Of a DNA stretch of 61,287 nucleotides, positions 28,587-38,457 are shown one piece after another. Position 1 is the stretch's first letter. The number at the start of each line of letters is the position of its first letter. The position numbers and the translations under genes are program-made. The stretch is from Clostridiales bacterium (lineage in GTDB: Bacteria; Bacillota; Clostridia; Saccharofermentanales; Saccharofermentanaceae). The notes beneath the pieces were generated by a model. It saw only the letters and a program-made list of their open reading frames with translations, ran no database searches and had not been told where the DNA came from. Location: assembly GCA_017428155.1 (NCBI GenBank), contig JAFRRJ010000009.1, forward strand, positions 1-61,287, in the 5' to 3' direction.

Positions 28587-29618
28587 TTAGACTGCACCCA
28601 GCATTCTTAAGAGCTTGCAGATGACCACATAGAGGAAATCGATCATGCCGGCTGCAAGGACAAGAACCAGCCAGACACGCTTGACGCTGAAATTCCTGTT
28701 CTTACGGAGCTCGTCATGTAAAGGGGTGGTGATGTTCTTGAAGAGGATGATCTTTTTCTTTGTAAGTCTTCCGACGGTGATCTTAAGGATCGATATACCG
28801 CCGTCACAGAGGAAAGGCAGTCCGATGATAAGATAAATGAAAGGAATCTTGCAGTAGATCGCAAAAAAGGCGATAAGAAAGCCCAGAGATCTTGAGCCAG
28901 CGTCGCCCATGAGCATTTTCGACGGGTTAAAGTTAAAAAGAAGATATGCGAGCATTACGGGCACGAAGATGACCGTAATATAGACTGCATTGAAATCAGG
29001 CAGCGAGCCTGCGATAAATGCCAGAAGGAAAGTGGTAAACACGGCAAGCACGGATAATGTGCCCGACAGACCATCGATGCCGTCTGTGGCATTCGTGGCA
29101 TTTATAGAGACAATGAACAGGATAAATGCAAGGATGTAAAACAGAACGGGGTTGAACTCGATATAGGAGCCTGTAAGAGCAATATAGACGTCTGTTCCGA
29201 AGAAATGGACACAGACATATGCTCCGATAAGAGACACGATAACATCAAGCGCGCCCTTAACATATTCGTTCCAGGGATTCTTTGACCTGTCGTCGAGCCA
29301 GCCCGTAACCATCTCGGCAAGGACTGCCAAAAGGCCGAAAGCCAATCCTGATACTGCATTTCCGCTCTCGAAAATCCCCTTTTCCGAAGATACGGGATTA
29401 AAGAAAAAGCAGATTACGGAAGAAAGCACAAGAAAAACAAGAATAAAGTAAAAACCGACACCTGTGGGTTTGCCGATGTTGATTTCCGAGCCCTGCGCGA
29501 ATTTGCGTCCGCGGTCATGACCCAGAATAATCTTCTCGCCCGGAAGGAACTTAAGAAGAACAAATGTAATGGCAAAGCCTGCAACAAGGCCTATGGCCAT
29601 TTTGTAGATTAGATCCAT
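28587..29618 (-). CDS. MraY-like polyprenyl-phosphate phosphosugar transferase
   Basis: A 343-residue polytopic membrane protein of the MraY/WecA family, which transfers phospho-MurNAc-pentapeptide (MraY) or phospho-N-acetylhexosamine to undecaprenyl phosphate. Visible motifs: LDDRSKN (metal-binding Asp pair), TNATDGIDGLSG, MGDAGSRSLG. The cytoplasmic SPxHHHxE loop of classical MraY reads TTPLHDEL here, keeping only the first histidine. It lies outside a cell-wall (dcw) cluster, so a peptidoglycan role is likely but not certain. Convergent with the lipoprotein gene (2 bp apart). Confidence 0.8.
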   Translation of the reverse strand: MDLIYKMAIGLVAGFAITFVLLKFLPGEKIILGHDRGRKFAQGSEINIGKPTGVGFYFILVFLVLSSVICFFFNPVSSEKGIFESGNAVSGLAFGLLAVLAEMVTGWLDDRSKNPWNEYVKGALDVIVSLIGAYVCVHFFGTDVYIALTGSYIEFNPVLFYILAFILFIVSINATNATDGIDGLSGTLSVLAVFTTFLLAFIAGSLPDFNAVYITVIFVPVMLAYLLFNFNPSKMLMGDAGSRSLGFLIAFFAIYCKIPFIYLIIGLPFLCDGGISILKITVGRLTKKKIILFKNITTPLHDELRKNRNFSVKRVWLVLVLAAGMIDFLYVVICKLLRMLGAV

Positions 29619-29776
29619 TAAGTAATACCCTCGCTCAAGGTTTTTACGACGACAAGCATTATACCTTATAAAACATTAGAAGAAAATTATTATTTGTTCA
29701 ATAAATCAACCCAAAATCCTCGTCAGGATTGGCCAAAATATGTTAACATATCTTCTTGTTATAAGGAGTATTTACC

Positions 29777-31549
29777 ATGGATTACAAAGATTTGATCGCT
29801 TCCAATTTGCACGAATGTACCGGCCTTGATAAGGATCAGGTATCCGGTCTTATTGAGATTCCGCCCAAGCTCGAGCTCGGTGATTTTGCTTTCCCGTGCT
29901 TTGTTCTGGCCAAGATCCTTCATAAGGCTCCGCCCATGATCGCTAACGAGCTTAAGGACTCTCCGGAGCTTACCAAGGGCTTCGACGGTGCAGTTACAGT
30001 TGATGCCGCAGGCCCTTATATCAATTTCAGGATCGACAGGGGAGTTCTCGCAAAGACAGTTATCTCCGAGATCCTTTCTGAGGGCGACCAATACGGCAAC
30101 AGGAATATAGGCGGCGGCAAGAATGTTATCGTCGAGTTCTCCTCGCCCAATATTGCAAAGCCTTTCCATGTAGGACATGCTTTCACGACGATTTTAGGCA
30201 ACTCTCTTTCTAACATCTATTCAAGACTCGGATATAACGTAATCAGATTCAACCATTTAGGCGATTACGGCACACAGTTCGGCAAGCTCATTACAGCTTA
30301 CAGGCTCTGGGGCGATGAGAAGGCGATGGAAGAAAACCCTATCGACGAGCTCACGAGAATCTATGTAAAGTTCCATGATGAGTGCAAAGTCAGCGAAGAG
30401 CGCGAAAAGGAACTCGAAGACACAGCTAGAGACAACTTCAGAAAGCTTGAAGAGGGCAAAGATGAGGAAGTTGCTCTCTGGAAGCGTTTCAGGGACTTGA
30501 GTCTTGAGGTTTTCGAGAAGACATATAAGAGAATGGGCATCAAGTTCGATAACTATAACGGCGAGTCTTTCTATTCATCAAGGATCGATTCTGTTGTTAA
30601 CATGCTTGAGAGCAAAGGCCTTTTGGAAGAGAGCGAAGGTGCAAGAGTCGTTAAGCTCGACGATGAAGGCCTCCCGCCGTGCCTTGTTGTTAAGAGCGAC
30701 GGTACCACTATCTATGCTTCAAGAGACCTTGCGGCAATTCTCTACAGACACGAAGAATTCAATTTCTACAAGAATATCTATGTAGTAGGACTTCCCCAGC
30801 AGCTCCACTTCAAGCAGGTTTTCGCGGTTCTCAGGAAGGCTGGCTATGAGTGTGCCGATGACTGCGTACACGTAGGGTTCGGACTTTTGAAGTTCAAGCC
30901 TAAGAAGGATGAGAACGGCAACGAGATCGTTGAGGCTTTCTCAACACGTTCCGGAAACATAATAAAGCTTGACGATTTCCTTGATAAGGCTACTGAAAAG
31001 ACCGCTGAGATCATCAGAAAGAACAGCGAGCTTCGCGGCGGAGACATGACGGATGAGCAGATCGCTCAGGTTTCCGAAGTTGTCGGACTCGGAGCTGTAT
31101 CTTACACATATCTCAAGGCAGGAAGAGAGAAGGATATCCTCTTTGACTGGGATGATATGCTCGATTTCGAAGGCGATACGGCACCTTACCTTATCTACAC
31201 TTATGCAAGGATCAAGTCGATCTTGAGAAAAGCAGCAGATCAGGGCATTTCAGCTTCTTCCGATTCAGTTTCAGAGCTTACTGCAGAAGACGAATATGCT
31301 GTTATCAGAAGCCTTGCTGATTTCAAGGATGCGGTAGTTAAGGCGGCTGAGAGTTATGAGCCTTTCATGATCTCACGTCAGATAGCGCTTATCGCAAGGA
31401 ACTTCAACCGTTTCTATAATAATTCCAGGATTCTTAACTGCGATTCTGAAGCGCTCAGGGATGCAAGGCTCAAGCTCTGTGAGGCAGTTGCAGACTGCCT
31501 TAAGTCAGGCCTTGATATGCTCGGCATTGGCGTTGTCGAGAAGATGTAA
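29777..31549 (+). CDS. argS: Arginyl-tRNA synthetase
   Basis: A 590-residue class I synthetase that charges tRNA-Arg. The N-terminal additional domain precedes SSPNIAKPFHVGHAFTTILG (HIGH motif, about residues 120-140). FSTRSGNIIKLDDFL replaces a KMSK loop, as usual for ArgS, and the C-terminal anticodon domain ends in a typical helical bundle. AAGGAG lies 10 bp upstream of the ATG. A 14-bp palindrome ATATGTTAACATAT (29738-29751) lies in the leader. pepF follows after 19 bp. Confidence 0.97.
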   Translation: MDYKDLIASNLHECTGLDKDQVSGLIEIPPKLELGDFAFPCFVLAKILHKAPPMIANELKDSPELTKGFDGAVTVDAAGPYINFRIDRGVLAKTVISEILSEGDQYGNRNIGGGKNVIVEFSSPNIAKPFHVGHAFTTILGNSLSNIYSRLGYNVIRFNHLGDYGTQFGKLITAYRLWGDEKAMEENPIDELTRIYVKFHDECKVSEEREKELEDTARDNFRKLEEGKDEEVALWKRFRDLSLEVFEKTYKRMGIKFDNYNGESFYSSRIDSVVNMLESKGLLEESEGARVVKLDDEGLPPCLVVKSDGTTIYASRDLAAILYRHEEFNFYKNIYVVGLPQQLHFKQVFAVLRKAGYECADDCVHVGFGLLKFKPKKDENGNEIVEAFSTRSGNIIKLDDFLDKATEKTAEIIRKNSELRGGDMTDEQIAQVSEVVGLGAVSYTYLKAGREKDILFDWDDMLDFEGDTAPYLIYTYARIKSILRKAADQGISASSDSVSELTAEDEYAVIRSLADFKDAVVKAAESYEPFMISRQIALIARNFNRFYNNSRILNCDSEALRDARLKLCEAVADCLKSGLDMLGIGVVEKM

Positions 31550-31568
31550 GCTTAGAAAGGTTTAAGCT

Positions 31569-33281
31569 ATGGAGAACACTGCGAACAGCTCGGTACCGGA
31601 TTTTAAGGAACTTAATTACACAAGACCGGATCTTGATAAGTTCACAGAGACTGTAAGGAATGTAAGACTCAGACTGATGACCTCCAAGACTATCGAGGCC
31701 GCTGATGAGGCTCTTGGTGAATATGAGATCGCTATAAGCAACTTCGATACCCAGTACGCTCTTTGCCAGATCCTTCATGACCTTGATACTTCGAACGAAT
31801 TCTATAACACCGAACTCGAGTTTTTCGATGAGGCATCGGCAAGGGTTCAGGAACTCTCTTCTGCAGTATTGTCAGGTCTTCTTACTTCGCCTTGTGCAGA
31901 CGGTCTTAAGGTAAAGTACGGCCCTATGATCTTCCGCAAGGCAAAGAACCAGAGGGAGATCATATCCAGCGAAGTAATAGATGATCTTACAGAGGAATCC
32001 AAGCTCGAGAATGAATATTCCCAGAAGCAGTCGGAAGCCGAGATCGCATTCGGCAAAAAGACACTAAATCTAAGCCTTATACAGCCGTATCTCCAGTCAA
32101 CTGACAGGAATGTCAGACGCAATGCGCACATTGCTCTTGATAAGTATTACACAACAAGAAAAGACGATTACGACAGGATCTACGATGACCTCGTAAAAGT
32201 AAGAACAACTGCAGCTCAAAAGCTCGGTTATTCAAGCTTTACCGAGCTCGGCTACAAGCGCATGGAGCGCTACGACTATACAAGAGAAGATGTTGCCTCC
32301 TTCAGGGACAACATCAAGAAATATATAGTTCCGCTTACTGTCCAGATCAGAAAGCTTCAGCAGGAAAGACTCGGTGTGGATCAGCTTATGTTCCATGATC
32401 TTCCGTGCCTCTTTAAAGAGGGCAATCCTGCACCTGTCGTAAGCAAGGAGACATATAAGGAAGCAGCAGGAAAGTTCTTCAGAAAGATGTTCGGAGCCAA
32501 CCCCAGCTTTTTTGATATCCTGTCAGATCACGGATACACTGATCTTCTTTCAAGACCCGTTAAGTCCACGGGCGGTTACTGCATGTATCTTGAGGACTAC
32601 TGCATCCCGTTTATCTTTATGAACGGCAACGGAACGTTCGACGATGTCGCAACAGTTATTCATGAGGGCGGACATGCTTATGCTGCACTTGCGGGTGCCG
32701 AATCCTCTCCTTTTGTCGAGTGCCTTTCACCGACTCTGGAGACATGCGAGATCCACTCGACATCCATGGAATATATGTCATATCCTTTCATGGATATCTT
32801 CTACGGCAAACAGGCAGAACAGTACTGTGAACTCCACATGACCGACGGTCTTCTGTTCCTGCCTTACGGATGTATGGTGGATGAATTCCAGCACATAATC
32901 TACGATAACCCCAACATGACACCTGATGAGCGTCATGAGATATGGAGAATGCTCGAACAGACATACCAGCCCTTCATTAATTACGATGAGAATGACACAC
33001 CTTTCCACGCTATGGGCGGTGCATGGATGAAGAAAGACCATATCTTCACGACACCTTTCTATTATATCGACTATTGCCTTTCACAGATCTGTGCTCTTGA
33101 GCTCTGGGACGAATCAAGGGAAGATATGAAGGCCGCGCTCGAGAAATACAATACCCTTTGCCAGCTTGGCGGAAGTGATACATTCTTAAATCTCATCAAG
33201 CGCGCAGGCATCGAATCGCCTTTCAACGTCGATGTAATAAAGCTCCTGGCATTTAAGTGCTCAGACTTCCTTAGTCTGTGA
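31569..33281 (+). CDS. pepF: M3-family oligoendopeptidase (PepF-like)
   Basis: A 570-residue cytoplasmic zinc metallopeptidase. The active-site motif VIHEGGHAYAAL (HExxH type) lies about residue 360, with a downstream glutamate in ETCEIHSTSMEY, as in M3/thimet families. N-terminal helices resemble oligoendopeptidase F. Such enzymes degrade short peptides. It shares an operon with argS and the following methyltransferase, whose GTG overlaps its stop. Confidence 0.92.
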   Translation: MENTANSSVPDFKELNYTRPDLDKFTETVRNVRLRLMTSKTIEAADEALGEYEIAISNFDTQYALCQILHDLDTSNEFYNTELEFFDEASARVQELSSAVLSGLLTSPCADGLKVKYGPMIFRKAKNQREIISSEVIDDLTEESKLENEYSQKQSEAEIAFGKKTLNLSLIQPYLQSTDRNVRRNAHIALDKYYTTRKDDYDRIYDDLVKVRTTAAQKLGYSSFTELGYKRMERYDYTREDVASFRDNIKKYIVPLTVQIRKLQQERLGVDQLMFHDLPCLFKEGNPAPVVSKETYKEAAGKFFRKMFGANPSFFDILSDHGYTDLLSRPVKSTGGYCMYLEDYCIPFIFMNGNGTFDDVATVIHEGGHAYAALAGAESSPFVECLSPTLETCEIHSTSMEYMSYPFMDIFYGKQAEQYCELHMTDGLLFLPYGCMVDEFQHIIYDNPNMTPDERHEIWRMLEQTYQPFINYDENDTPFHAMGGAWMKKDHIFTTPFYYIDYCLSQICALELWDESREDMKAALEKYNTLCQLGGSDTFLNLIKRAGIESPFNVDVIKLLAFKCSDFLSL

Positions 33282-34720
33282 GGTCCTTGATGAGGCTTCC
33301 TGAAGGATTTATCAATGAGATGGATGATTTCTTCTCGCGTCAGAATGACGTGAAGAGGGAAGGCTTTTATGAGAGTTTTGATAAAGAGCCTTTGAAAGGC
33401 ATCCGTTTCTCGCGCTCGAAAATAAGATCTTCAGACGAAGAACAACGCCTGTTAGGTCAGCTTGGTGAAGACATAAACCCCGTGTCCTGGTGTTCCGGCG
33501 GATACTATACAAAGAACGAATCATCCGGAAGAGAACCCCTTTATCACGCAGGCGTCTACTATCCGCAGGAGCCTTCTGCAATGCTTCCTGCACAGGTTAT
33601 GGCCGCCAGGCCCGGAGAGATAGTATTAGACCTCTGTGCCGCACCCGGCGGCAAGGCCTGCAGACTCGGCGAGGATATGAACGGTGAAGGGATCCTGGTT
33701 GCCAATGAGATCAGTTTTGAACGTTCAAAGGCTCTTTTGAGAAATATCGAGCGTTCAGGTATCAGAGGGACCGTAATCCTTAATGAGACTCCTGAGAATA
33801 TCGCTTCGAAGCTGCCTTTGTTCTTCGATAAGATCCTTATCGATGCGCCGTGCTCCGGTGAAGGAATGTTCAGAAGAGATCCGGGAGCCGTAAAGAGTTA
33901 CATGAATTACGGACCAAAAGTCTGTGTGCCGCTGCAGGAATCGATCCTTGAAGCGGCCGATAAATGCCTTAAGGAAGGCGGATCCATTGTCTACTCGACC
34001 TGCACTTTCTGTACGGATGAGGACGAGGAGCAGATCGCCCGTTTTATTGAGCGTCATCCTGAATACCATGTAAAAGCACACCCTGAGATCAAAGGCGTCA
34101 GCCATGCCGGTGAAGGCTCTGTTCTTCCGGGTTCGATGAGGATCTGGCCTCACATGTCAGAAGGTGACGGACATTTCTGCGTTCATATCGTAAAAGGTGA
34201 GGGAAAAGACCTTAAGTCAGCCGGTGATTACCTTATAAAAGACGGCGGCAGGCATCAGGATAAGAATATCGAAGCAGCATTGAATATGCTTGAAGAAGTG
34301 CTGTCGGAAAGCGGAAGGGAAGGGCTTTTGAAAGGAAGACTCATATCTCACGGAACAGGTCTTTTTCAGATGACATTTGATGAACGTCTCTTTAAAGGAC
34401 TTAAAGTCGTTAAGACAGGACTTTATGTCGGCGATATAAAGCCGCTTAAGTCAGGGAAGAAAGTTTTCGAGCCCTCAAACAGCATAGCACTCGCGCTTAA
34501 CAGGCTCGAGATAAGGGATGATTCGTATCTTGAGTTAAAAAGAGATGATGACAGGCTTATTAAGTATTTAAGAGGTGAGACGATATCCGTGTTCCCTGAA
34601 GACGGTCTGAAGTCATCAGGTACGGTGATCGCAGGCATAGAGGATTTCCCGCTGGGCTTTGCGAAGATAAACGGAAATACTGCAAAAAATATGTATCCCA
34701 AGGCATGGAGGCTTATATGA
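33278..34720 (+). CDS. rsmF: RsmF/RsmB-type rRNA (cytosine-C5)-methyltransferase
   Basis: A 480-residue NOL1/NOP2/Sun-family enzyme methylating cytosine in rRNA with SAM. Motifs: LDLCAAPGGKACRLGE (about 110-126), IDAPCSGEGMFRRDP with the first catalytic cysteine (about 188), and YSTCTF with the second (about 237). The C-terminal ~150 residues form a PUA-like RNA-binding region (RsmF_methylt_ci type). The start is GTG 33278 (overlapping the pepF stop) or ATG 33290, the latter having GAGG 6 nt upstream. The exact rRNA position is not deducible. Confidence 0.9.
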   Translation: MRSLMRLPEGFINEMDDFFSRQNDVKREGFYESFDKEPLKGIRFSRSKIRSSDEEQRLLGQLGEDINPVSWCSGGYYTKNESSGREPLYHAGVYYPQEPSAMLPAQVMAARPGEIVLDLCAAPGGKACRLGEDMNGEGILVANEISFERSKALLRNIERSGIRGTVILNETPENIASKLPLFFDKILIDAPCSGEGMFRRDPGAVKSYMNYGPKVCVPLQESILEAADKCLKEGGSIVYSTCTFCTDEDEEQIARFIERHPEYHVKAHPEIKGVSHAGEGSVLPGSMRIWPHMSEGDGHFCVHIVKGEGKDLKSAGDYLIKDGGRHQDKNIEAALNMLEEVLSESGREGLLKGRLISHGTGLFQMTFDERLFKGLKVVKTGLYVGDIKPLKSGKKVFEPSNSIALALNRLEIRDDSYLELKRDDDRLIKYLRGETISVFPEDGLKSSGTVIAGIEDFPLGFAKINGNTAKNMYPKAWRLI

Positions 34721-35325
34721 CAGAAGAATTCAAACTCATTCTTGCGACATCTAACAAGGATAAGGCAAGAGAGATAGCGGAGATATTGAAGGATACGCCG
34801 TTCGTCGTTACAACGATGAAAGAAGAAGGTTTTGATCCCGATATAGTAGAAGACGGCAGTACTTTTGAGGAAAATGCCCTGATCAAGGCAAGAACAGTTC
34901 ATGAGCTTGCCGGAAATGCCTATGTTATGGCAGATGATTCGGGACTTTGCATCGATGCATTAGACGGTGCTCCGGGAATCTATTCTGCAAGATTCTGCGG
35001 CGAGGATTCCACGTATCCCGAGAAGTTTAAGAAGATCTTCGAGATGCTGAAGGCCGTTCCCGAAGAGAAGCGTACTGCTAAATTTGTATGCAGCATCGCA
35101 GTCGTAAGGCCTGACGGTACCGAATTTACCGTAAGAGGCGAGATCTGCGGCGTGCTTCACGAGAAGCCCGTGGGCGACGGCGGATTCGGTTACGATCCCA
35201 TCTTCTATGTGCCTGAGTTCGGCATGACCACAGCCCAGATGACCAAGGAGCAGAAGAATTCCATCAGTCACAGAGGCAAGGCTTCCAGAGCCATGGCTGA
35301 AAAGCTCAAAGAGGAAACAGGCTGA
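34717..35325 (+). CDS. rdgB: XTP/dITP pyrophosphatase (RdgB/HAM1)
   Basis: A ~202-residue house-cleaning nucleotide pyrophosphatase that hydrolyses deaminated purine triphosphates. Motifs: LILATSNKDKAREI (N-terminal SNxxK), VMADDSGLCIDALDGAPGIYSARF, and GGFGYDPIFYVPEFG, all canonical. ATG 34717 was chosen: it overlaps the rsmF stop (ATGA) and has GGAGG 5 nt upstream. The ATG at 34705 would put the ribosome site inside the gene. Confidence 0.95.
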   Translation: MTEEFKLILATSNKDKAREIAEILKDTPFVVTTMKEEGFDPDIVEDGSTFEENALIKARTVHELAGNAYVMADDSGLCIDALDGAPGIYSARFCGEDSTYPEKFKKIFEMLKAVPEEKRTAKFVCSIAVVRPDGTEFTVRGEICGVLHEKPVGDGGFGYDPIFYVPEFGMTTAQMTKEQKNSISHRGKASRAMAEKLKEETG

Positions 35326-35414
35326 GAAACTTTGCTTTTCTGACGAAAATCGCGGCTGAAGGTGAACGATAATCTGCAAACGCAATAAATCAGCGTGCCT
35401 TCTTCTTATATTTA

Positions 35415-35443
35415 TTGAAAACACACCTTAATCGTGATAATAT
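35415..35443 (+). promoter_or_regulatory. Promoter of the ACT regulator-hom operon
   Basis: -35 TTGAAA (35415-35420), 17 bp, -10 TAATAT (35438-35443), about 70 bp upstream of the ACT-domain gene. The rest of the 190-bp gap shows no clear terminator or riboswitch. Confidence 0.65.
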
Positions 35444-35516
35444 TGTCAGGCGCGTACAAATGTCCGTCTGTGGAAGTATACTTTTGCGCAAAATCTCATA
35501 GAAAGGTCTTGACCTT

Positions 35517-35963
35517 ATGCATCAGGATAACCCCGAATATTTCCTCGTCGACAAAAGAGTTTTGCCTGAAGTCTTCATTAAGGTAATGGAAGTTAAGCAG
35601 CGTCTTAACACCGGTGAATCCACTTCCGTAAACGAAGCGGTCAGAAAGACCGGTCTTTCCAGAAGCGCATACTACAAGTATAAGGATTCCGTGCTGCCAT
35701 TTTATGAGGCAGCAAGCGGAAAGAAGGTTACGCTCCTTCTCTCTGTTGAGAATTTCCAGGGCATTTTGTCTGAGATCATCCGGACTATCGCGGAGTCACG
35801 CGCAAATATTCTGACTATCAATCAGAATATCCCGATCAACGGCCTTGCAGATATCTCGATATCCATTGAGACAGTGTCAATGTATGGTACAGTTGATGAC
35901 ATAATTAATGATATATCCAAGCTCGCCGGTGTGCGCAAGTGCACGATCCTGAGCAGGGAATAA
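35517..35963 (+). CDS. ACT-domain regulatory protein (PheB/UPF0735 family)
   Basis: A 148-residue protein. The N-terminal part has a helix-turn-helix-like pattern (SVNEAVRKTGLSRSAYYKYKD). The C-terminal ~75 residues form an ACT domain (VTLLLSVENFQGILSEIIRTIAE), which normally binds an amino acid. This family is regularly found next to homoserine dehydrogenase or phenylalanine genes. Here hom starts 21 bp downstream, suggesting amino-acid feedback on threonine/methionine synthesis. Confidence 0.88.
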   Translation: MHQDNPEYFLVDKRVLPEVFIKVMEVKQRLNTGESTSVNEAVRKTGLSRSAYYKYKDSVLPFYEAASGKKVTLLLSVENFQGILSEIIRTIAESRANILTINQNIPINGLADISISIETVSMYGTVDDIINDISKLAGVRKCTILSRE

Positions 35964-35984
35964 TGAAAGGTAAGGAAAGTAGAA

Positions 35985-37172
35985 ATGGCAATTAACATCG
36001 CAATTTTAGGCTTCGGCACGGTAGGTTCAGGCGTAGCCGAGACTCTGGATATCAACAAGGATGTTATCGCAAAGCGCGTAGGAGAAGAGATCATCGTAAA
36101 GCACATCCTTGATGTCAGGGAGTTCCCTGAGAGCAGATTCGCAGATCTCGTTACACTCGATGCTGATGAAGTCTTCACAGACAAAGACATCAAGATCGCA
36201 GTTGAGACTATTGGCGGCGCGAGGATAGCTTATGAGTACACAAAGCGAGCTCTTTCATCCGGTATCAGCGTTGTTACTTCCAATAAGGAACTCGTATCCA
36301 CAAAGGGTCCTGAACTTATCGAGATAGCAAAGAACAATAACTGCTGCTATCTGTTTGAAGCTGCAGTCGGCGGCGGTATCCCGATCATAAGACCTCTTTA
36401 TAAGTGCCTCGCGGCAAATAAGATCACGAAGATCGCAGGTATCGTTAACGGTACAACGAATTACATTCTCTCCCAGATGAAGGATGAGGGTCTGGATTTC
36501 GTTACTGCTTTGAAGCAGGCTCAGGAGAACGGCTTTGCAGAGGCTAATCCTTCTGCTGATATCGATGGTATCGATGCACAGAGAAAGCTCTCGATCCTCT
36601 CGACGATCGCAAACGACGGCGATTATATCGCGCCTGAGCAAATCTCTGCAGAGGGCATTTCCGCGATCACGACAGATGATATGGCTTTCGCTGCATCCAT
36701 CGGCTGCGATATCAAGCTCATTGCGCTTTACGAAGCAGGCGAAAAGCCTGTCGCATACGTTGCGCCCGCTTTGGTTGATAAGAGCAATCTTTTGTATAAC
36801 GTAAACGGCGTATTCAATGCTATCATGGTTGACGGCAACAGCTTAGGCCAGGCAATGTTCTACGGTCAGGGCGCAGGCACGCTTCCTACGGCATCCGCTG
36901 TATGCGGTGACATTCTCGAGGCAGCAGTAAGCGAACCTTACGAGAACAGGGACTGGACAAAAGAGAGCGTTGAGATCACACCTTACGACGAGATCGCGGC
37001 TGATATCGTCATAAGAGCTGATGTTCCTGCAAAGGTTATCGGTGCAGCTGAGGCTTATGAATGCGAAGTCTTATCTGACGAAGCTATTCTTGTCAAGGGA
37101 ATCAGGCATAAGGATATTGCAGCACTTGTAAGTGAAGCAGGCGCAAAGTCCTGGATGCACTATCTTAAATAA
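35985..37172 (+). CDS. hom: Homoserine dehydrogenase
   Basis: A 395-residue NAD(P)-dependent enzyme reducing aspartate semialdehyde to homoserine, the branch to threonine and methionine. The N-terminal Rossmann motif is GFGTVGSGVAE. The substrate region includes NGTTNYILSQM (about 160) and AEANPSADIDGIDAQRK. The C-terminal ACT domain of many homologues (about 430 residues) is lacking; the separate ACT protein upstream may replace it. AAGGAAAG precedes the ATG. Confidence 0.94.
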   Translation: MAINIAILGFGTVGSGVAETLDINKDVIAKRVGEEIIVKHILDVREFPESRFADLVTLDADEVFTDKDIKIAVETIGGARIAYEYTKRALSSGISVVTSNKELVSTKGPELIEIAKNNNCCYLFEAAVGGGIPIIRPLYKCLAANKITKIAGIVNGTTNYILSQMKDEGLDFVTALKQAQENGFAEANPSADIDGIDAQRKLSILSTIANDGDYIAPEQISAEGISAITTDDMAFAASIGCDIKLIALYEAGEKPVAYVAPALVDKSNLLYNVNGVFNAIMVDGNSLGQAMFYGQGAGTLPTASAVCGDILEAAVSEPYENRDWTKESVEITPYDEIAADIVIRADVPAKVIGAAEAYECEVLSDEAILVKGIRHKDIAALVSEAGAKSWMHYLK

Positions 37173-37200
37173 ATCGAAAAACATTCGGAGGAATATTTAA

Positions 37201-38454
37201 ATGAAGGTACTCGTAGTAGGCGGTGGCGGAAGAGAGCATGTTATCTGCTGGAAGCTCAAGCAGGATCCCAGGGTAACGGAGCTTTACTGCGCTCCCGGTA
37301 ACGGCGGTATCGCATCTATCGCTACATGCGTTGATATTAAGGCTACGGATCTTGACGGTATGGTCGATTTTGCGAAGAAAGAGCAGTTTGATCTCGTCTT
37401 CGTTGCTCCCGACGATCCGCTCGCTCTTGGTATGGTAGACAGGCTGGAAGAGGCAGGCATCAGGAGCTTCGGTCCTAAGGCAAATGCAGCTATCATCGAA
37501 GGTTCCAAGGCTTTCTCCAAGCAGCTCATGAAGAAGTATTCGATCCCTACTGCAAAGTATGAGATCTTTGAAGACGAGCAGGCAGCTCTCTCTTATCTTG
37601 AGACGCAGCCTATGCCTATCGTTATCAAGTGTGACGGTCTTGCATTAGGTAAGGGCGTTATCATAGCCCGGACTCTTGATGAGGCTAAGCAGGCCGTTAA
37701 GGACATGATGGAAGACAAAAAGTTCGGCAATGCAGGTTCCACGATCGTTATCGAGGAATGCATGACAGGTCCCGAGCTCACAGTCCTTGCTTTCTCTGAC
37801 GGCAACATCTGTGTTCCGATGGTATCTTCAAGAGATCACAAGAGAGCATACGATCACGACGAAGGCCTCAACACAGGCGGCATGGGCGCTGTTACACCCG
37901 GCTGCGATATGACTGACGAGCTTAAGACCCGTATTCAGAACGAGATCATCACACCCACTGTCGAAGCTCTCAAGAAAGAGGGAAGACCTTTCAAGGGTGT
38001 TATCTACTTCGGACTTATGCTTACACCTGAAGGACCTAAGGTCGTTGAGTACAATGCGCGTTTCGGTGATCCTGAGGCTCAGGCAGTTCTGCCGCTTCTC
38101 GAGAATAGCCTCCTCGACATTGTTGATGCAGTTATCGACGGCAAGCTCGATCAGGTTGAATTCAAATGGAAGAATAAGTGTTCCTGCGTTGTCGTAATGG
38201 CTTCAGGCGGATATCCGCAGAGCTATACCAAAGGTTACGAGATCACAGGTATCGATACATGCGGCAAGATCGTATTCCAGGCAGGCACCGCACTTAAGGA
38301 CGGCAAGCTCGTTACATCAGGTGGACGTGTTCTCTGCGTATACGATGAGGCTGATACCCTTGATGAGGCGATCGACGGCGCTTACGAAGGCGTCTCTAAG
38401 ATCTCCTTCAAGGATATGCACTTCCGCCACGATATAGGAAGGACACTCGGTTAA
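37201..38454 (+). CDS. purD: Phosphoribosylamine-glycine ligase (GAR synthetase)
   Basis: A 417-residue ATP-grasp enzyme of purine synthesis joining glycine to phosphoribosylamine. VVGGGGREHVICWKL at the N-terminus, KCDGLALGKGVIIA near 145, MGAVTPG near 225, and ARFGDPEAQAVLPLL near 290 are family signatures. GGAGG lies upstream of the ATG. It stands alone from the rest of the pur genes. nadD-yqeK starts 3 bp after its stop. Confidence 0.96.
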   Translation: MKVLVVGGGGREHVICWKLKQDPRVTELYCAPGNGGIASIATCVDIKATDLDGMVDFAKKEQFDLVFVAPDDPLALGMVDRLEEAGIRSFGPKANAAIIEGSKAFSKQLMKKYSIPTAKYEIFEDEQAALSYLETQPMPIVIKCDGLALGKGVIIARTLDEAKQAVKDMMEDKKFGNAGSTIVIEECMTGPELTVLAFSDGNICVPMVSSRDHKRAYDHDEGLNTGGMGAVTPGCDMTDELKTRIQNEIITPTVEALKKEGRPFKGVIYFGLMLTPEGPKVVEYNARFGDPEAQAVLPLLENSLLDIVDAVIDGKLDQVEFKWKNKCSCVVVMASGGYPQSYTKGYEITGIDTCGKIVFQAGTALKDGKLVTSGGRVLCVYDEADTLDEAIDGAYEGVSKISFKDMHFRHDIGRTLG

Positions 38455-38457
38455 TAA

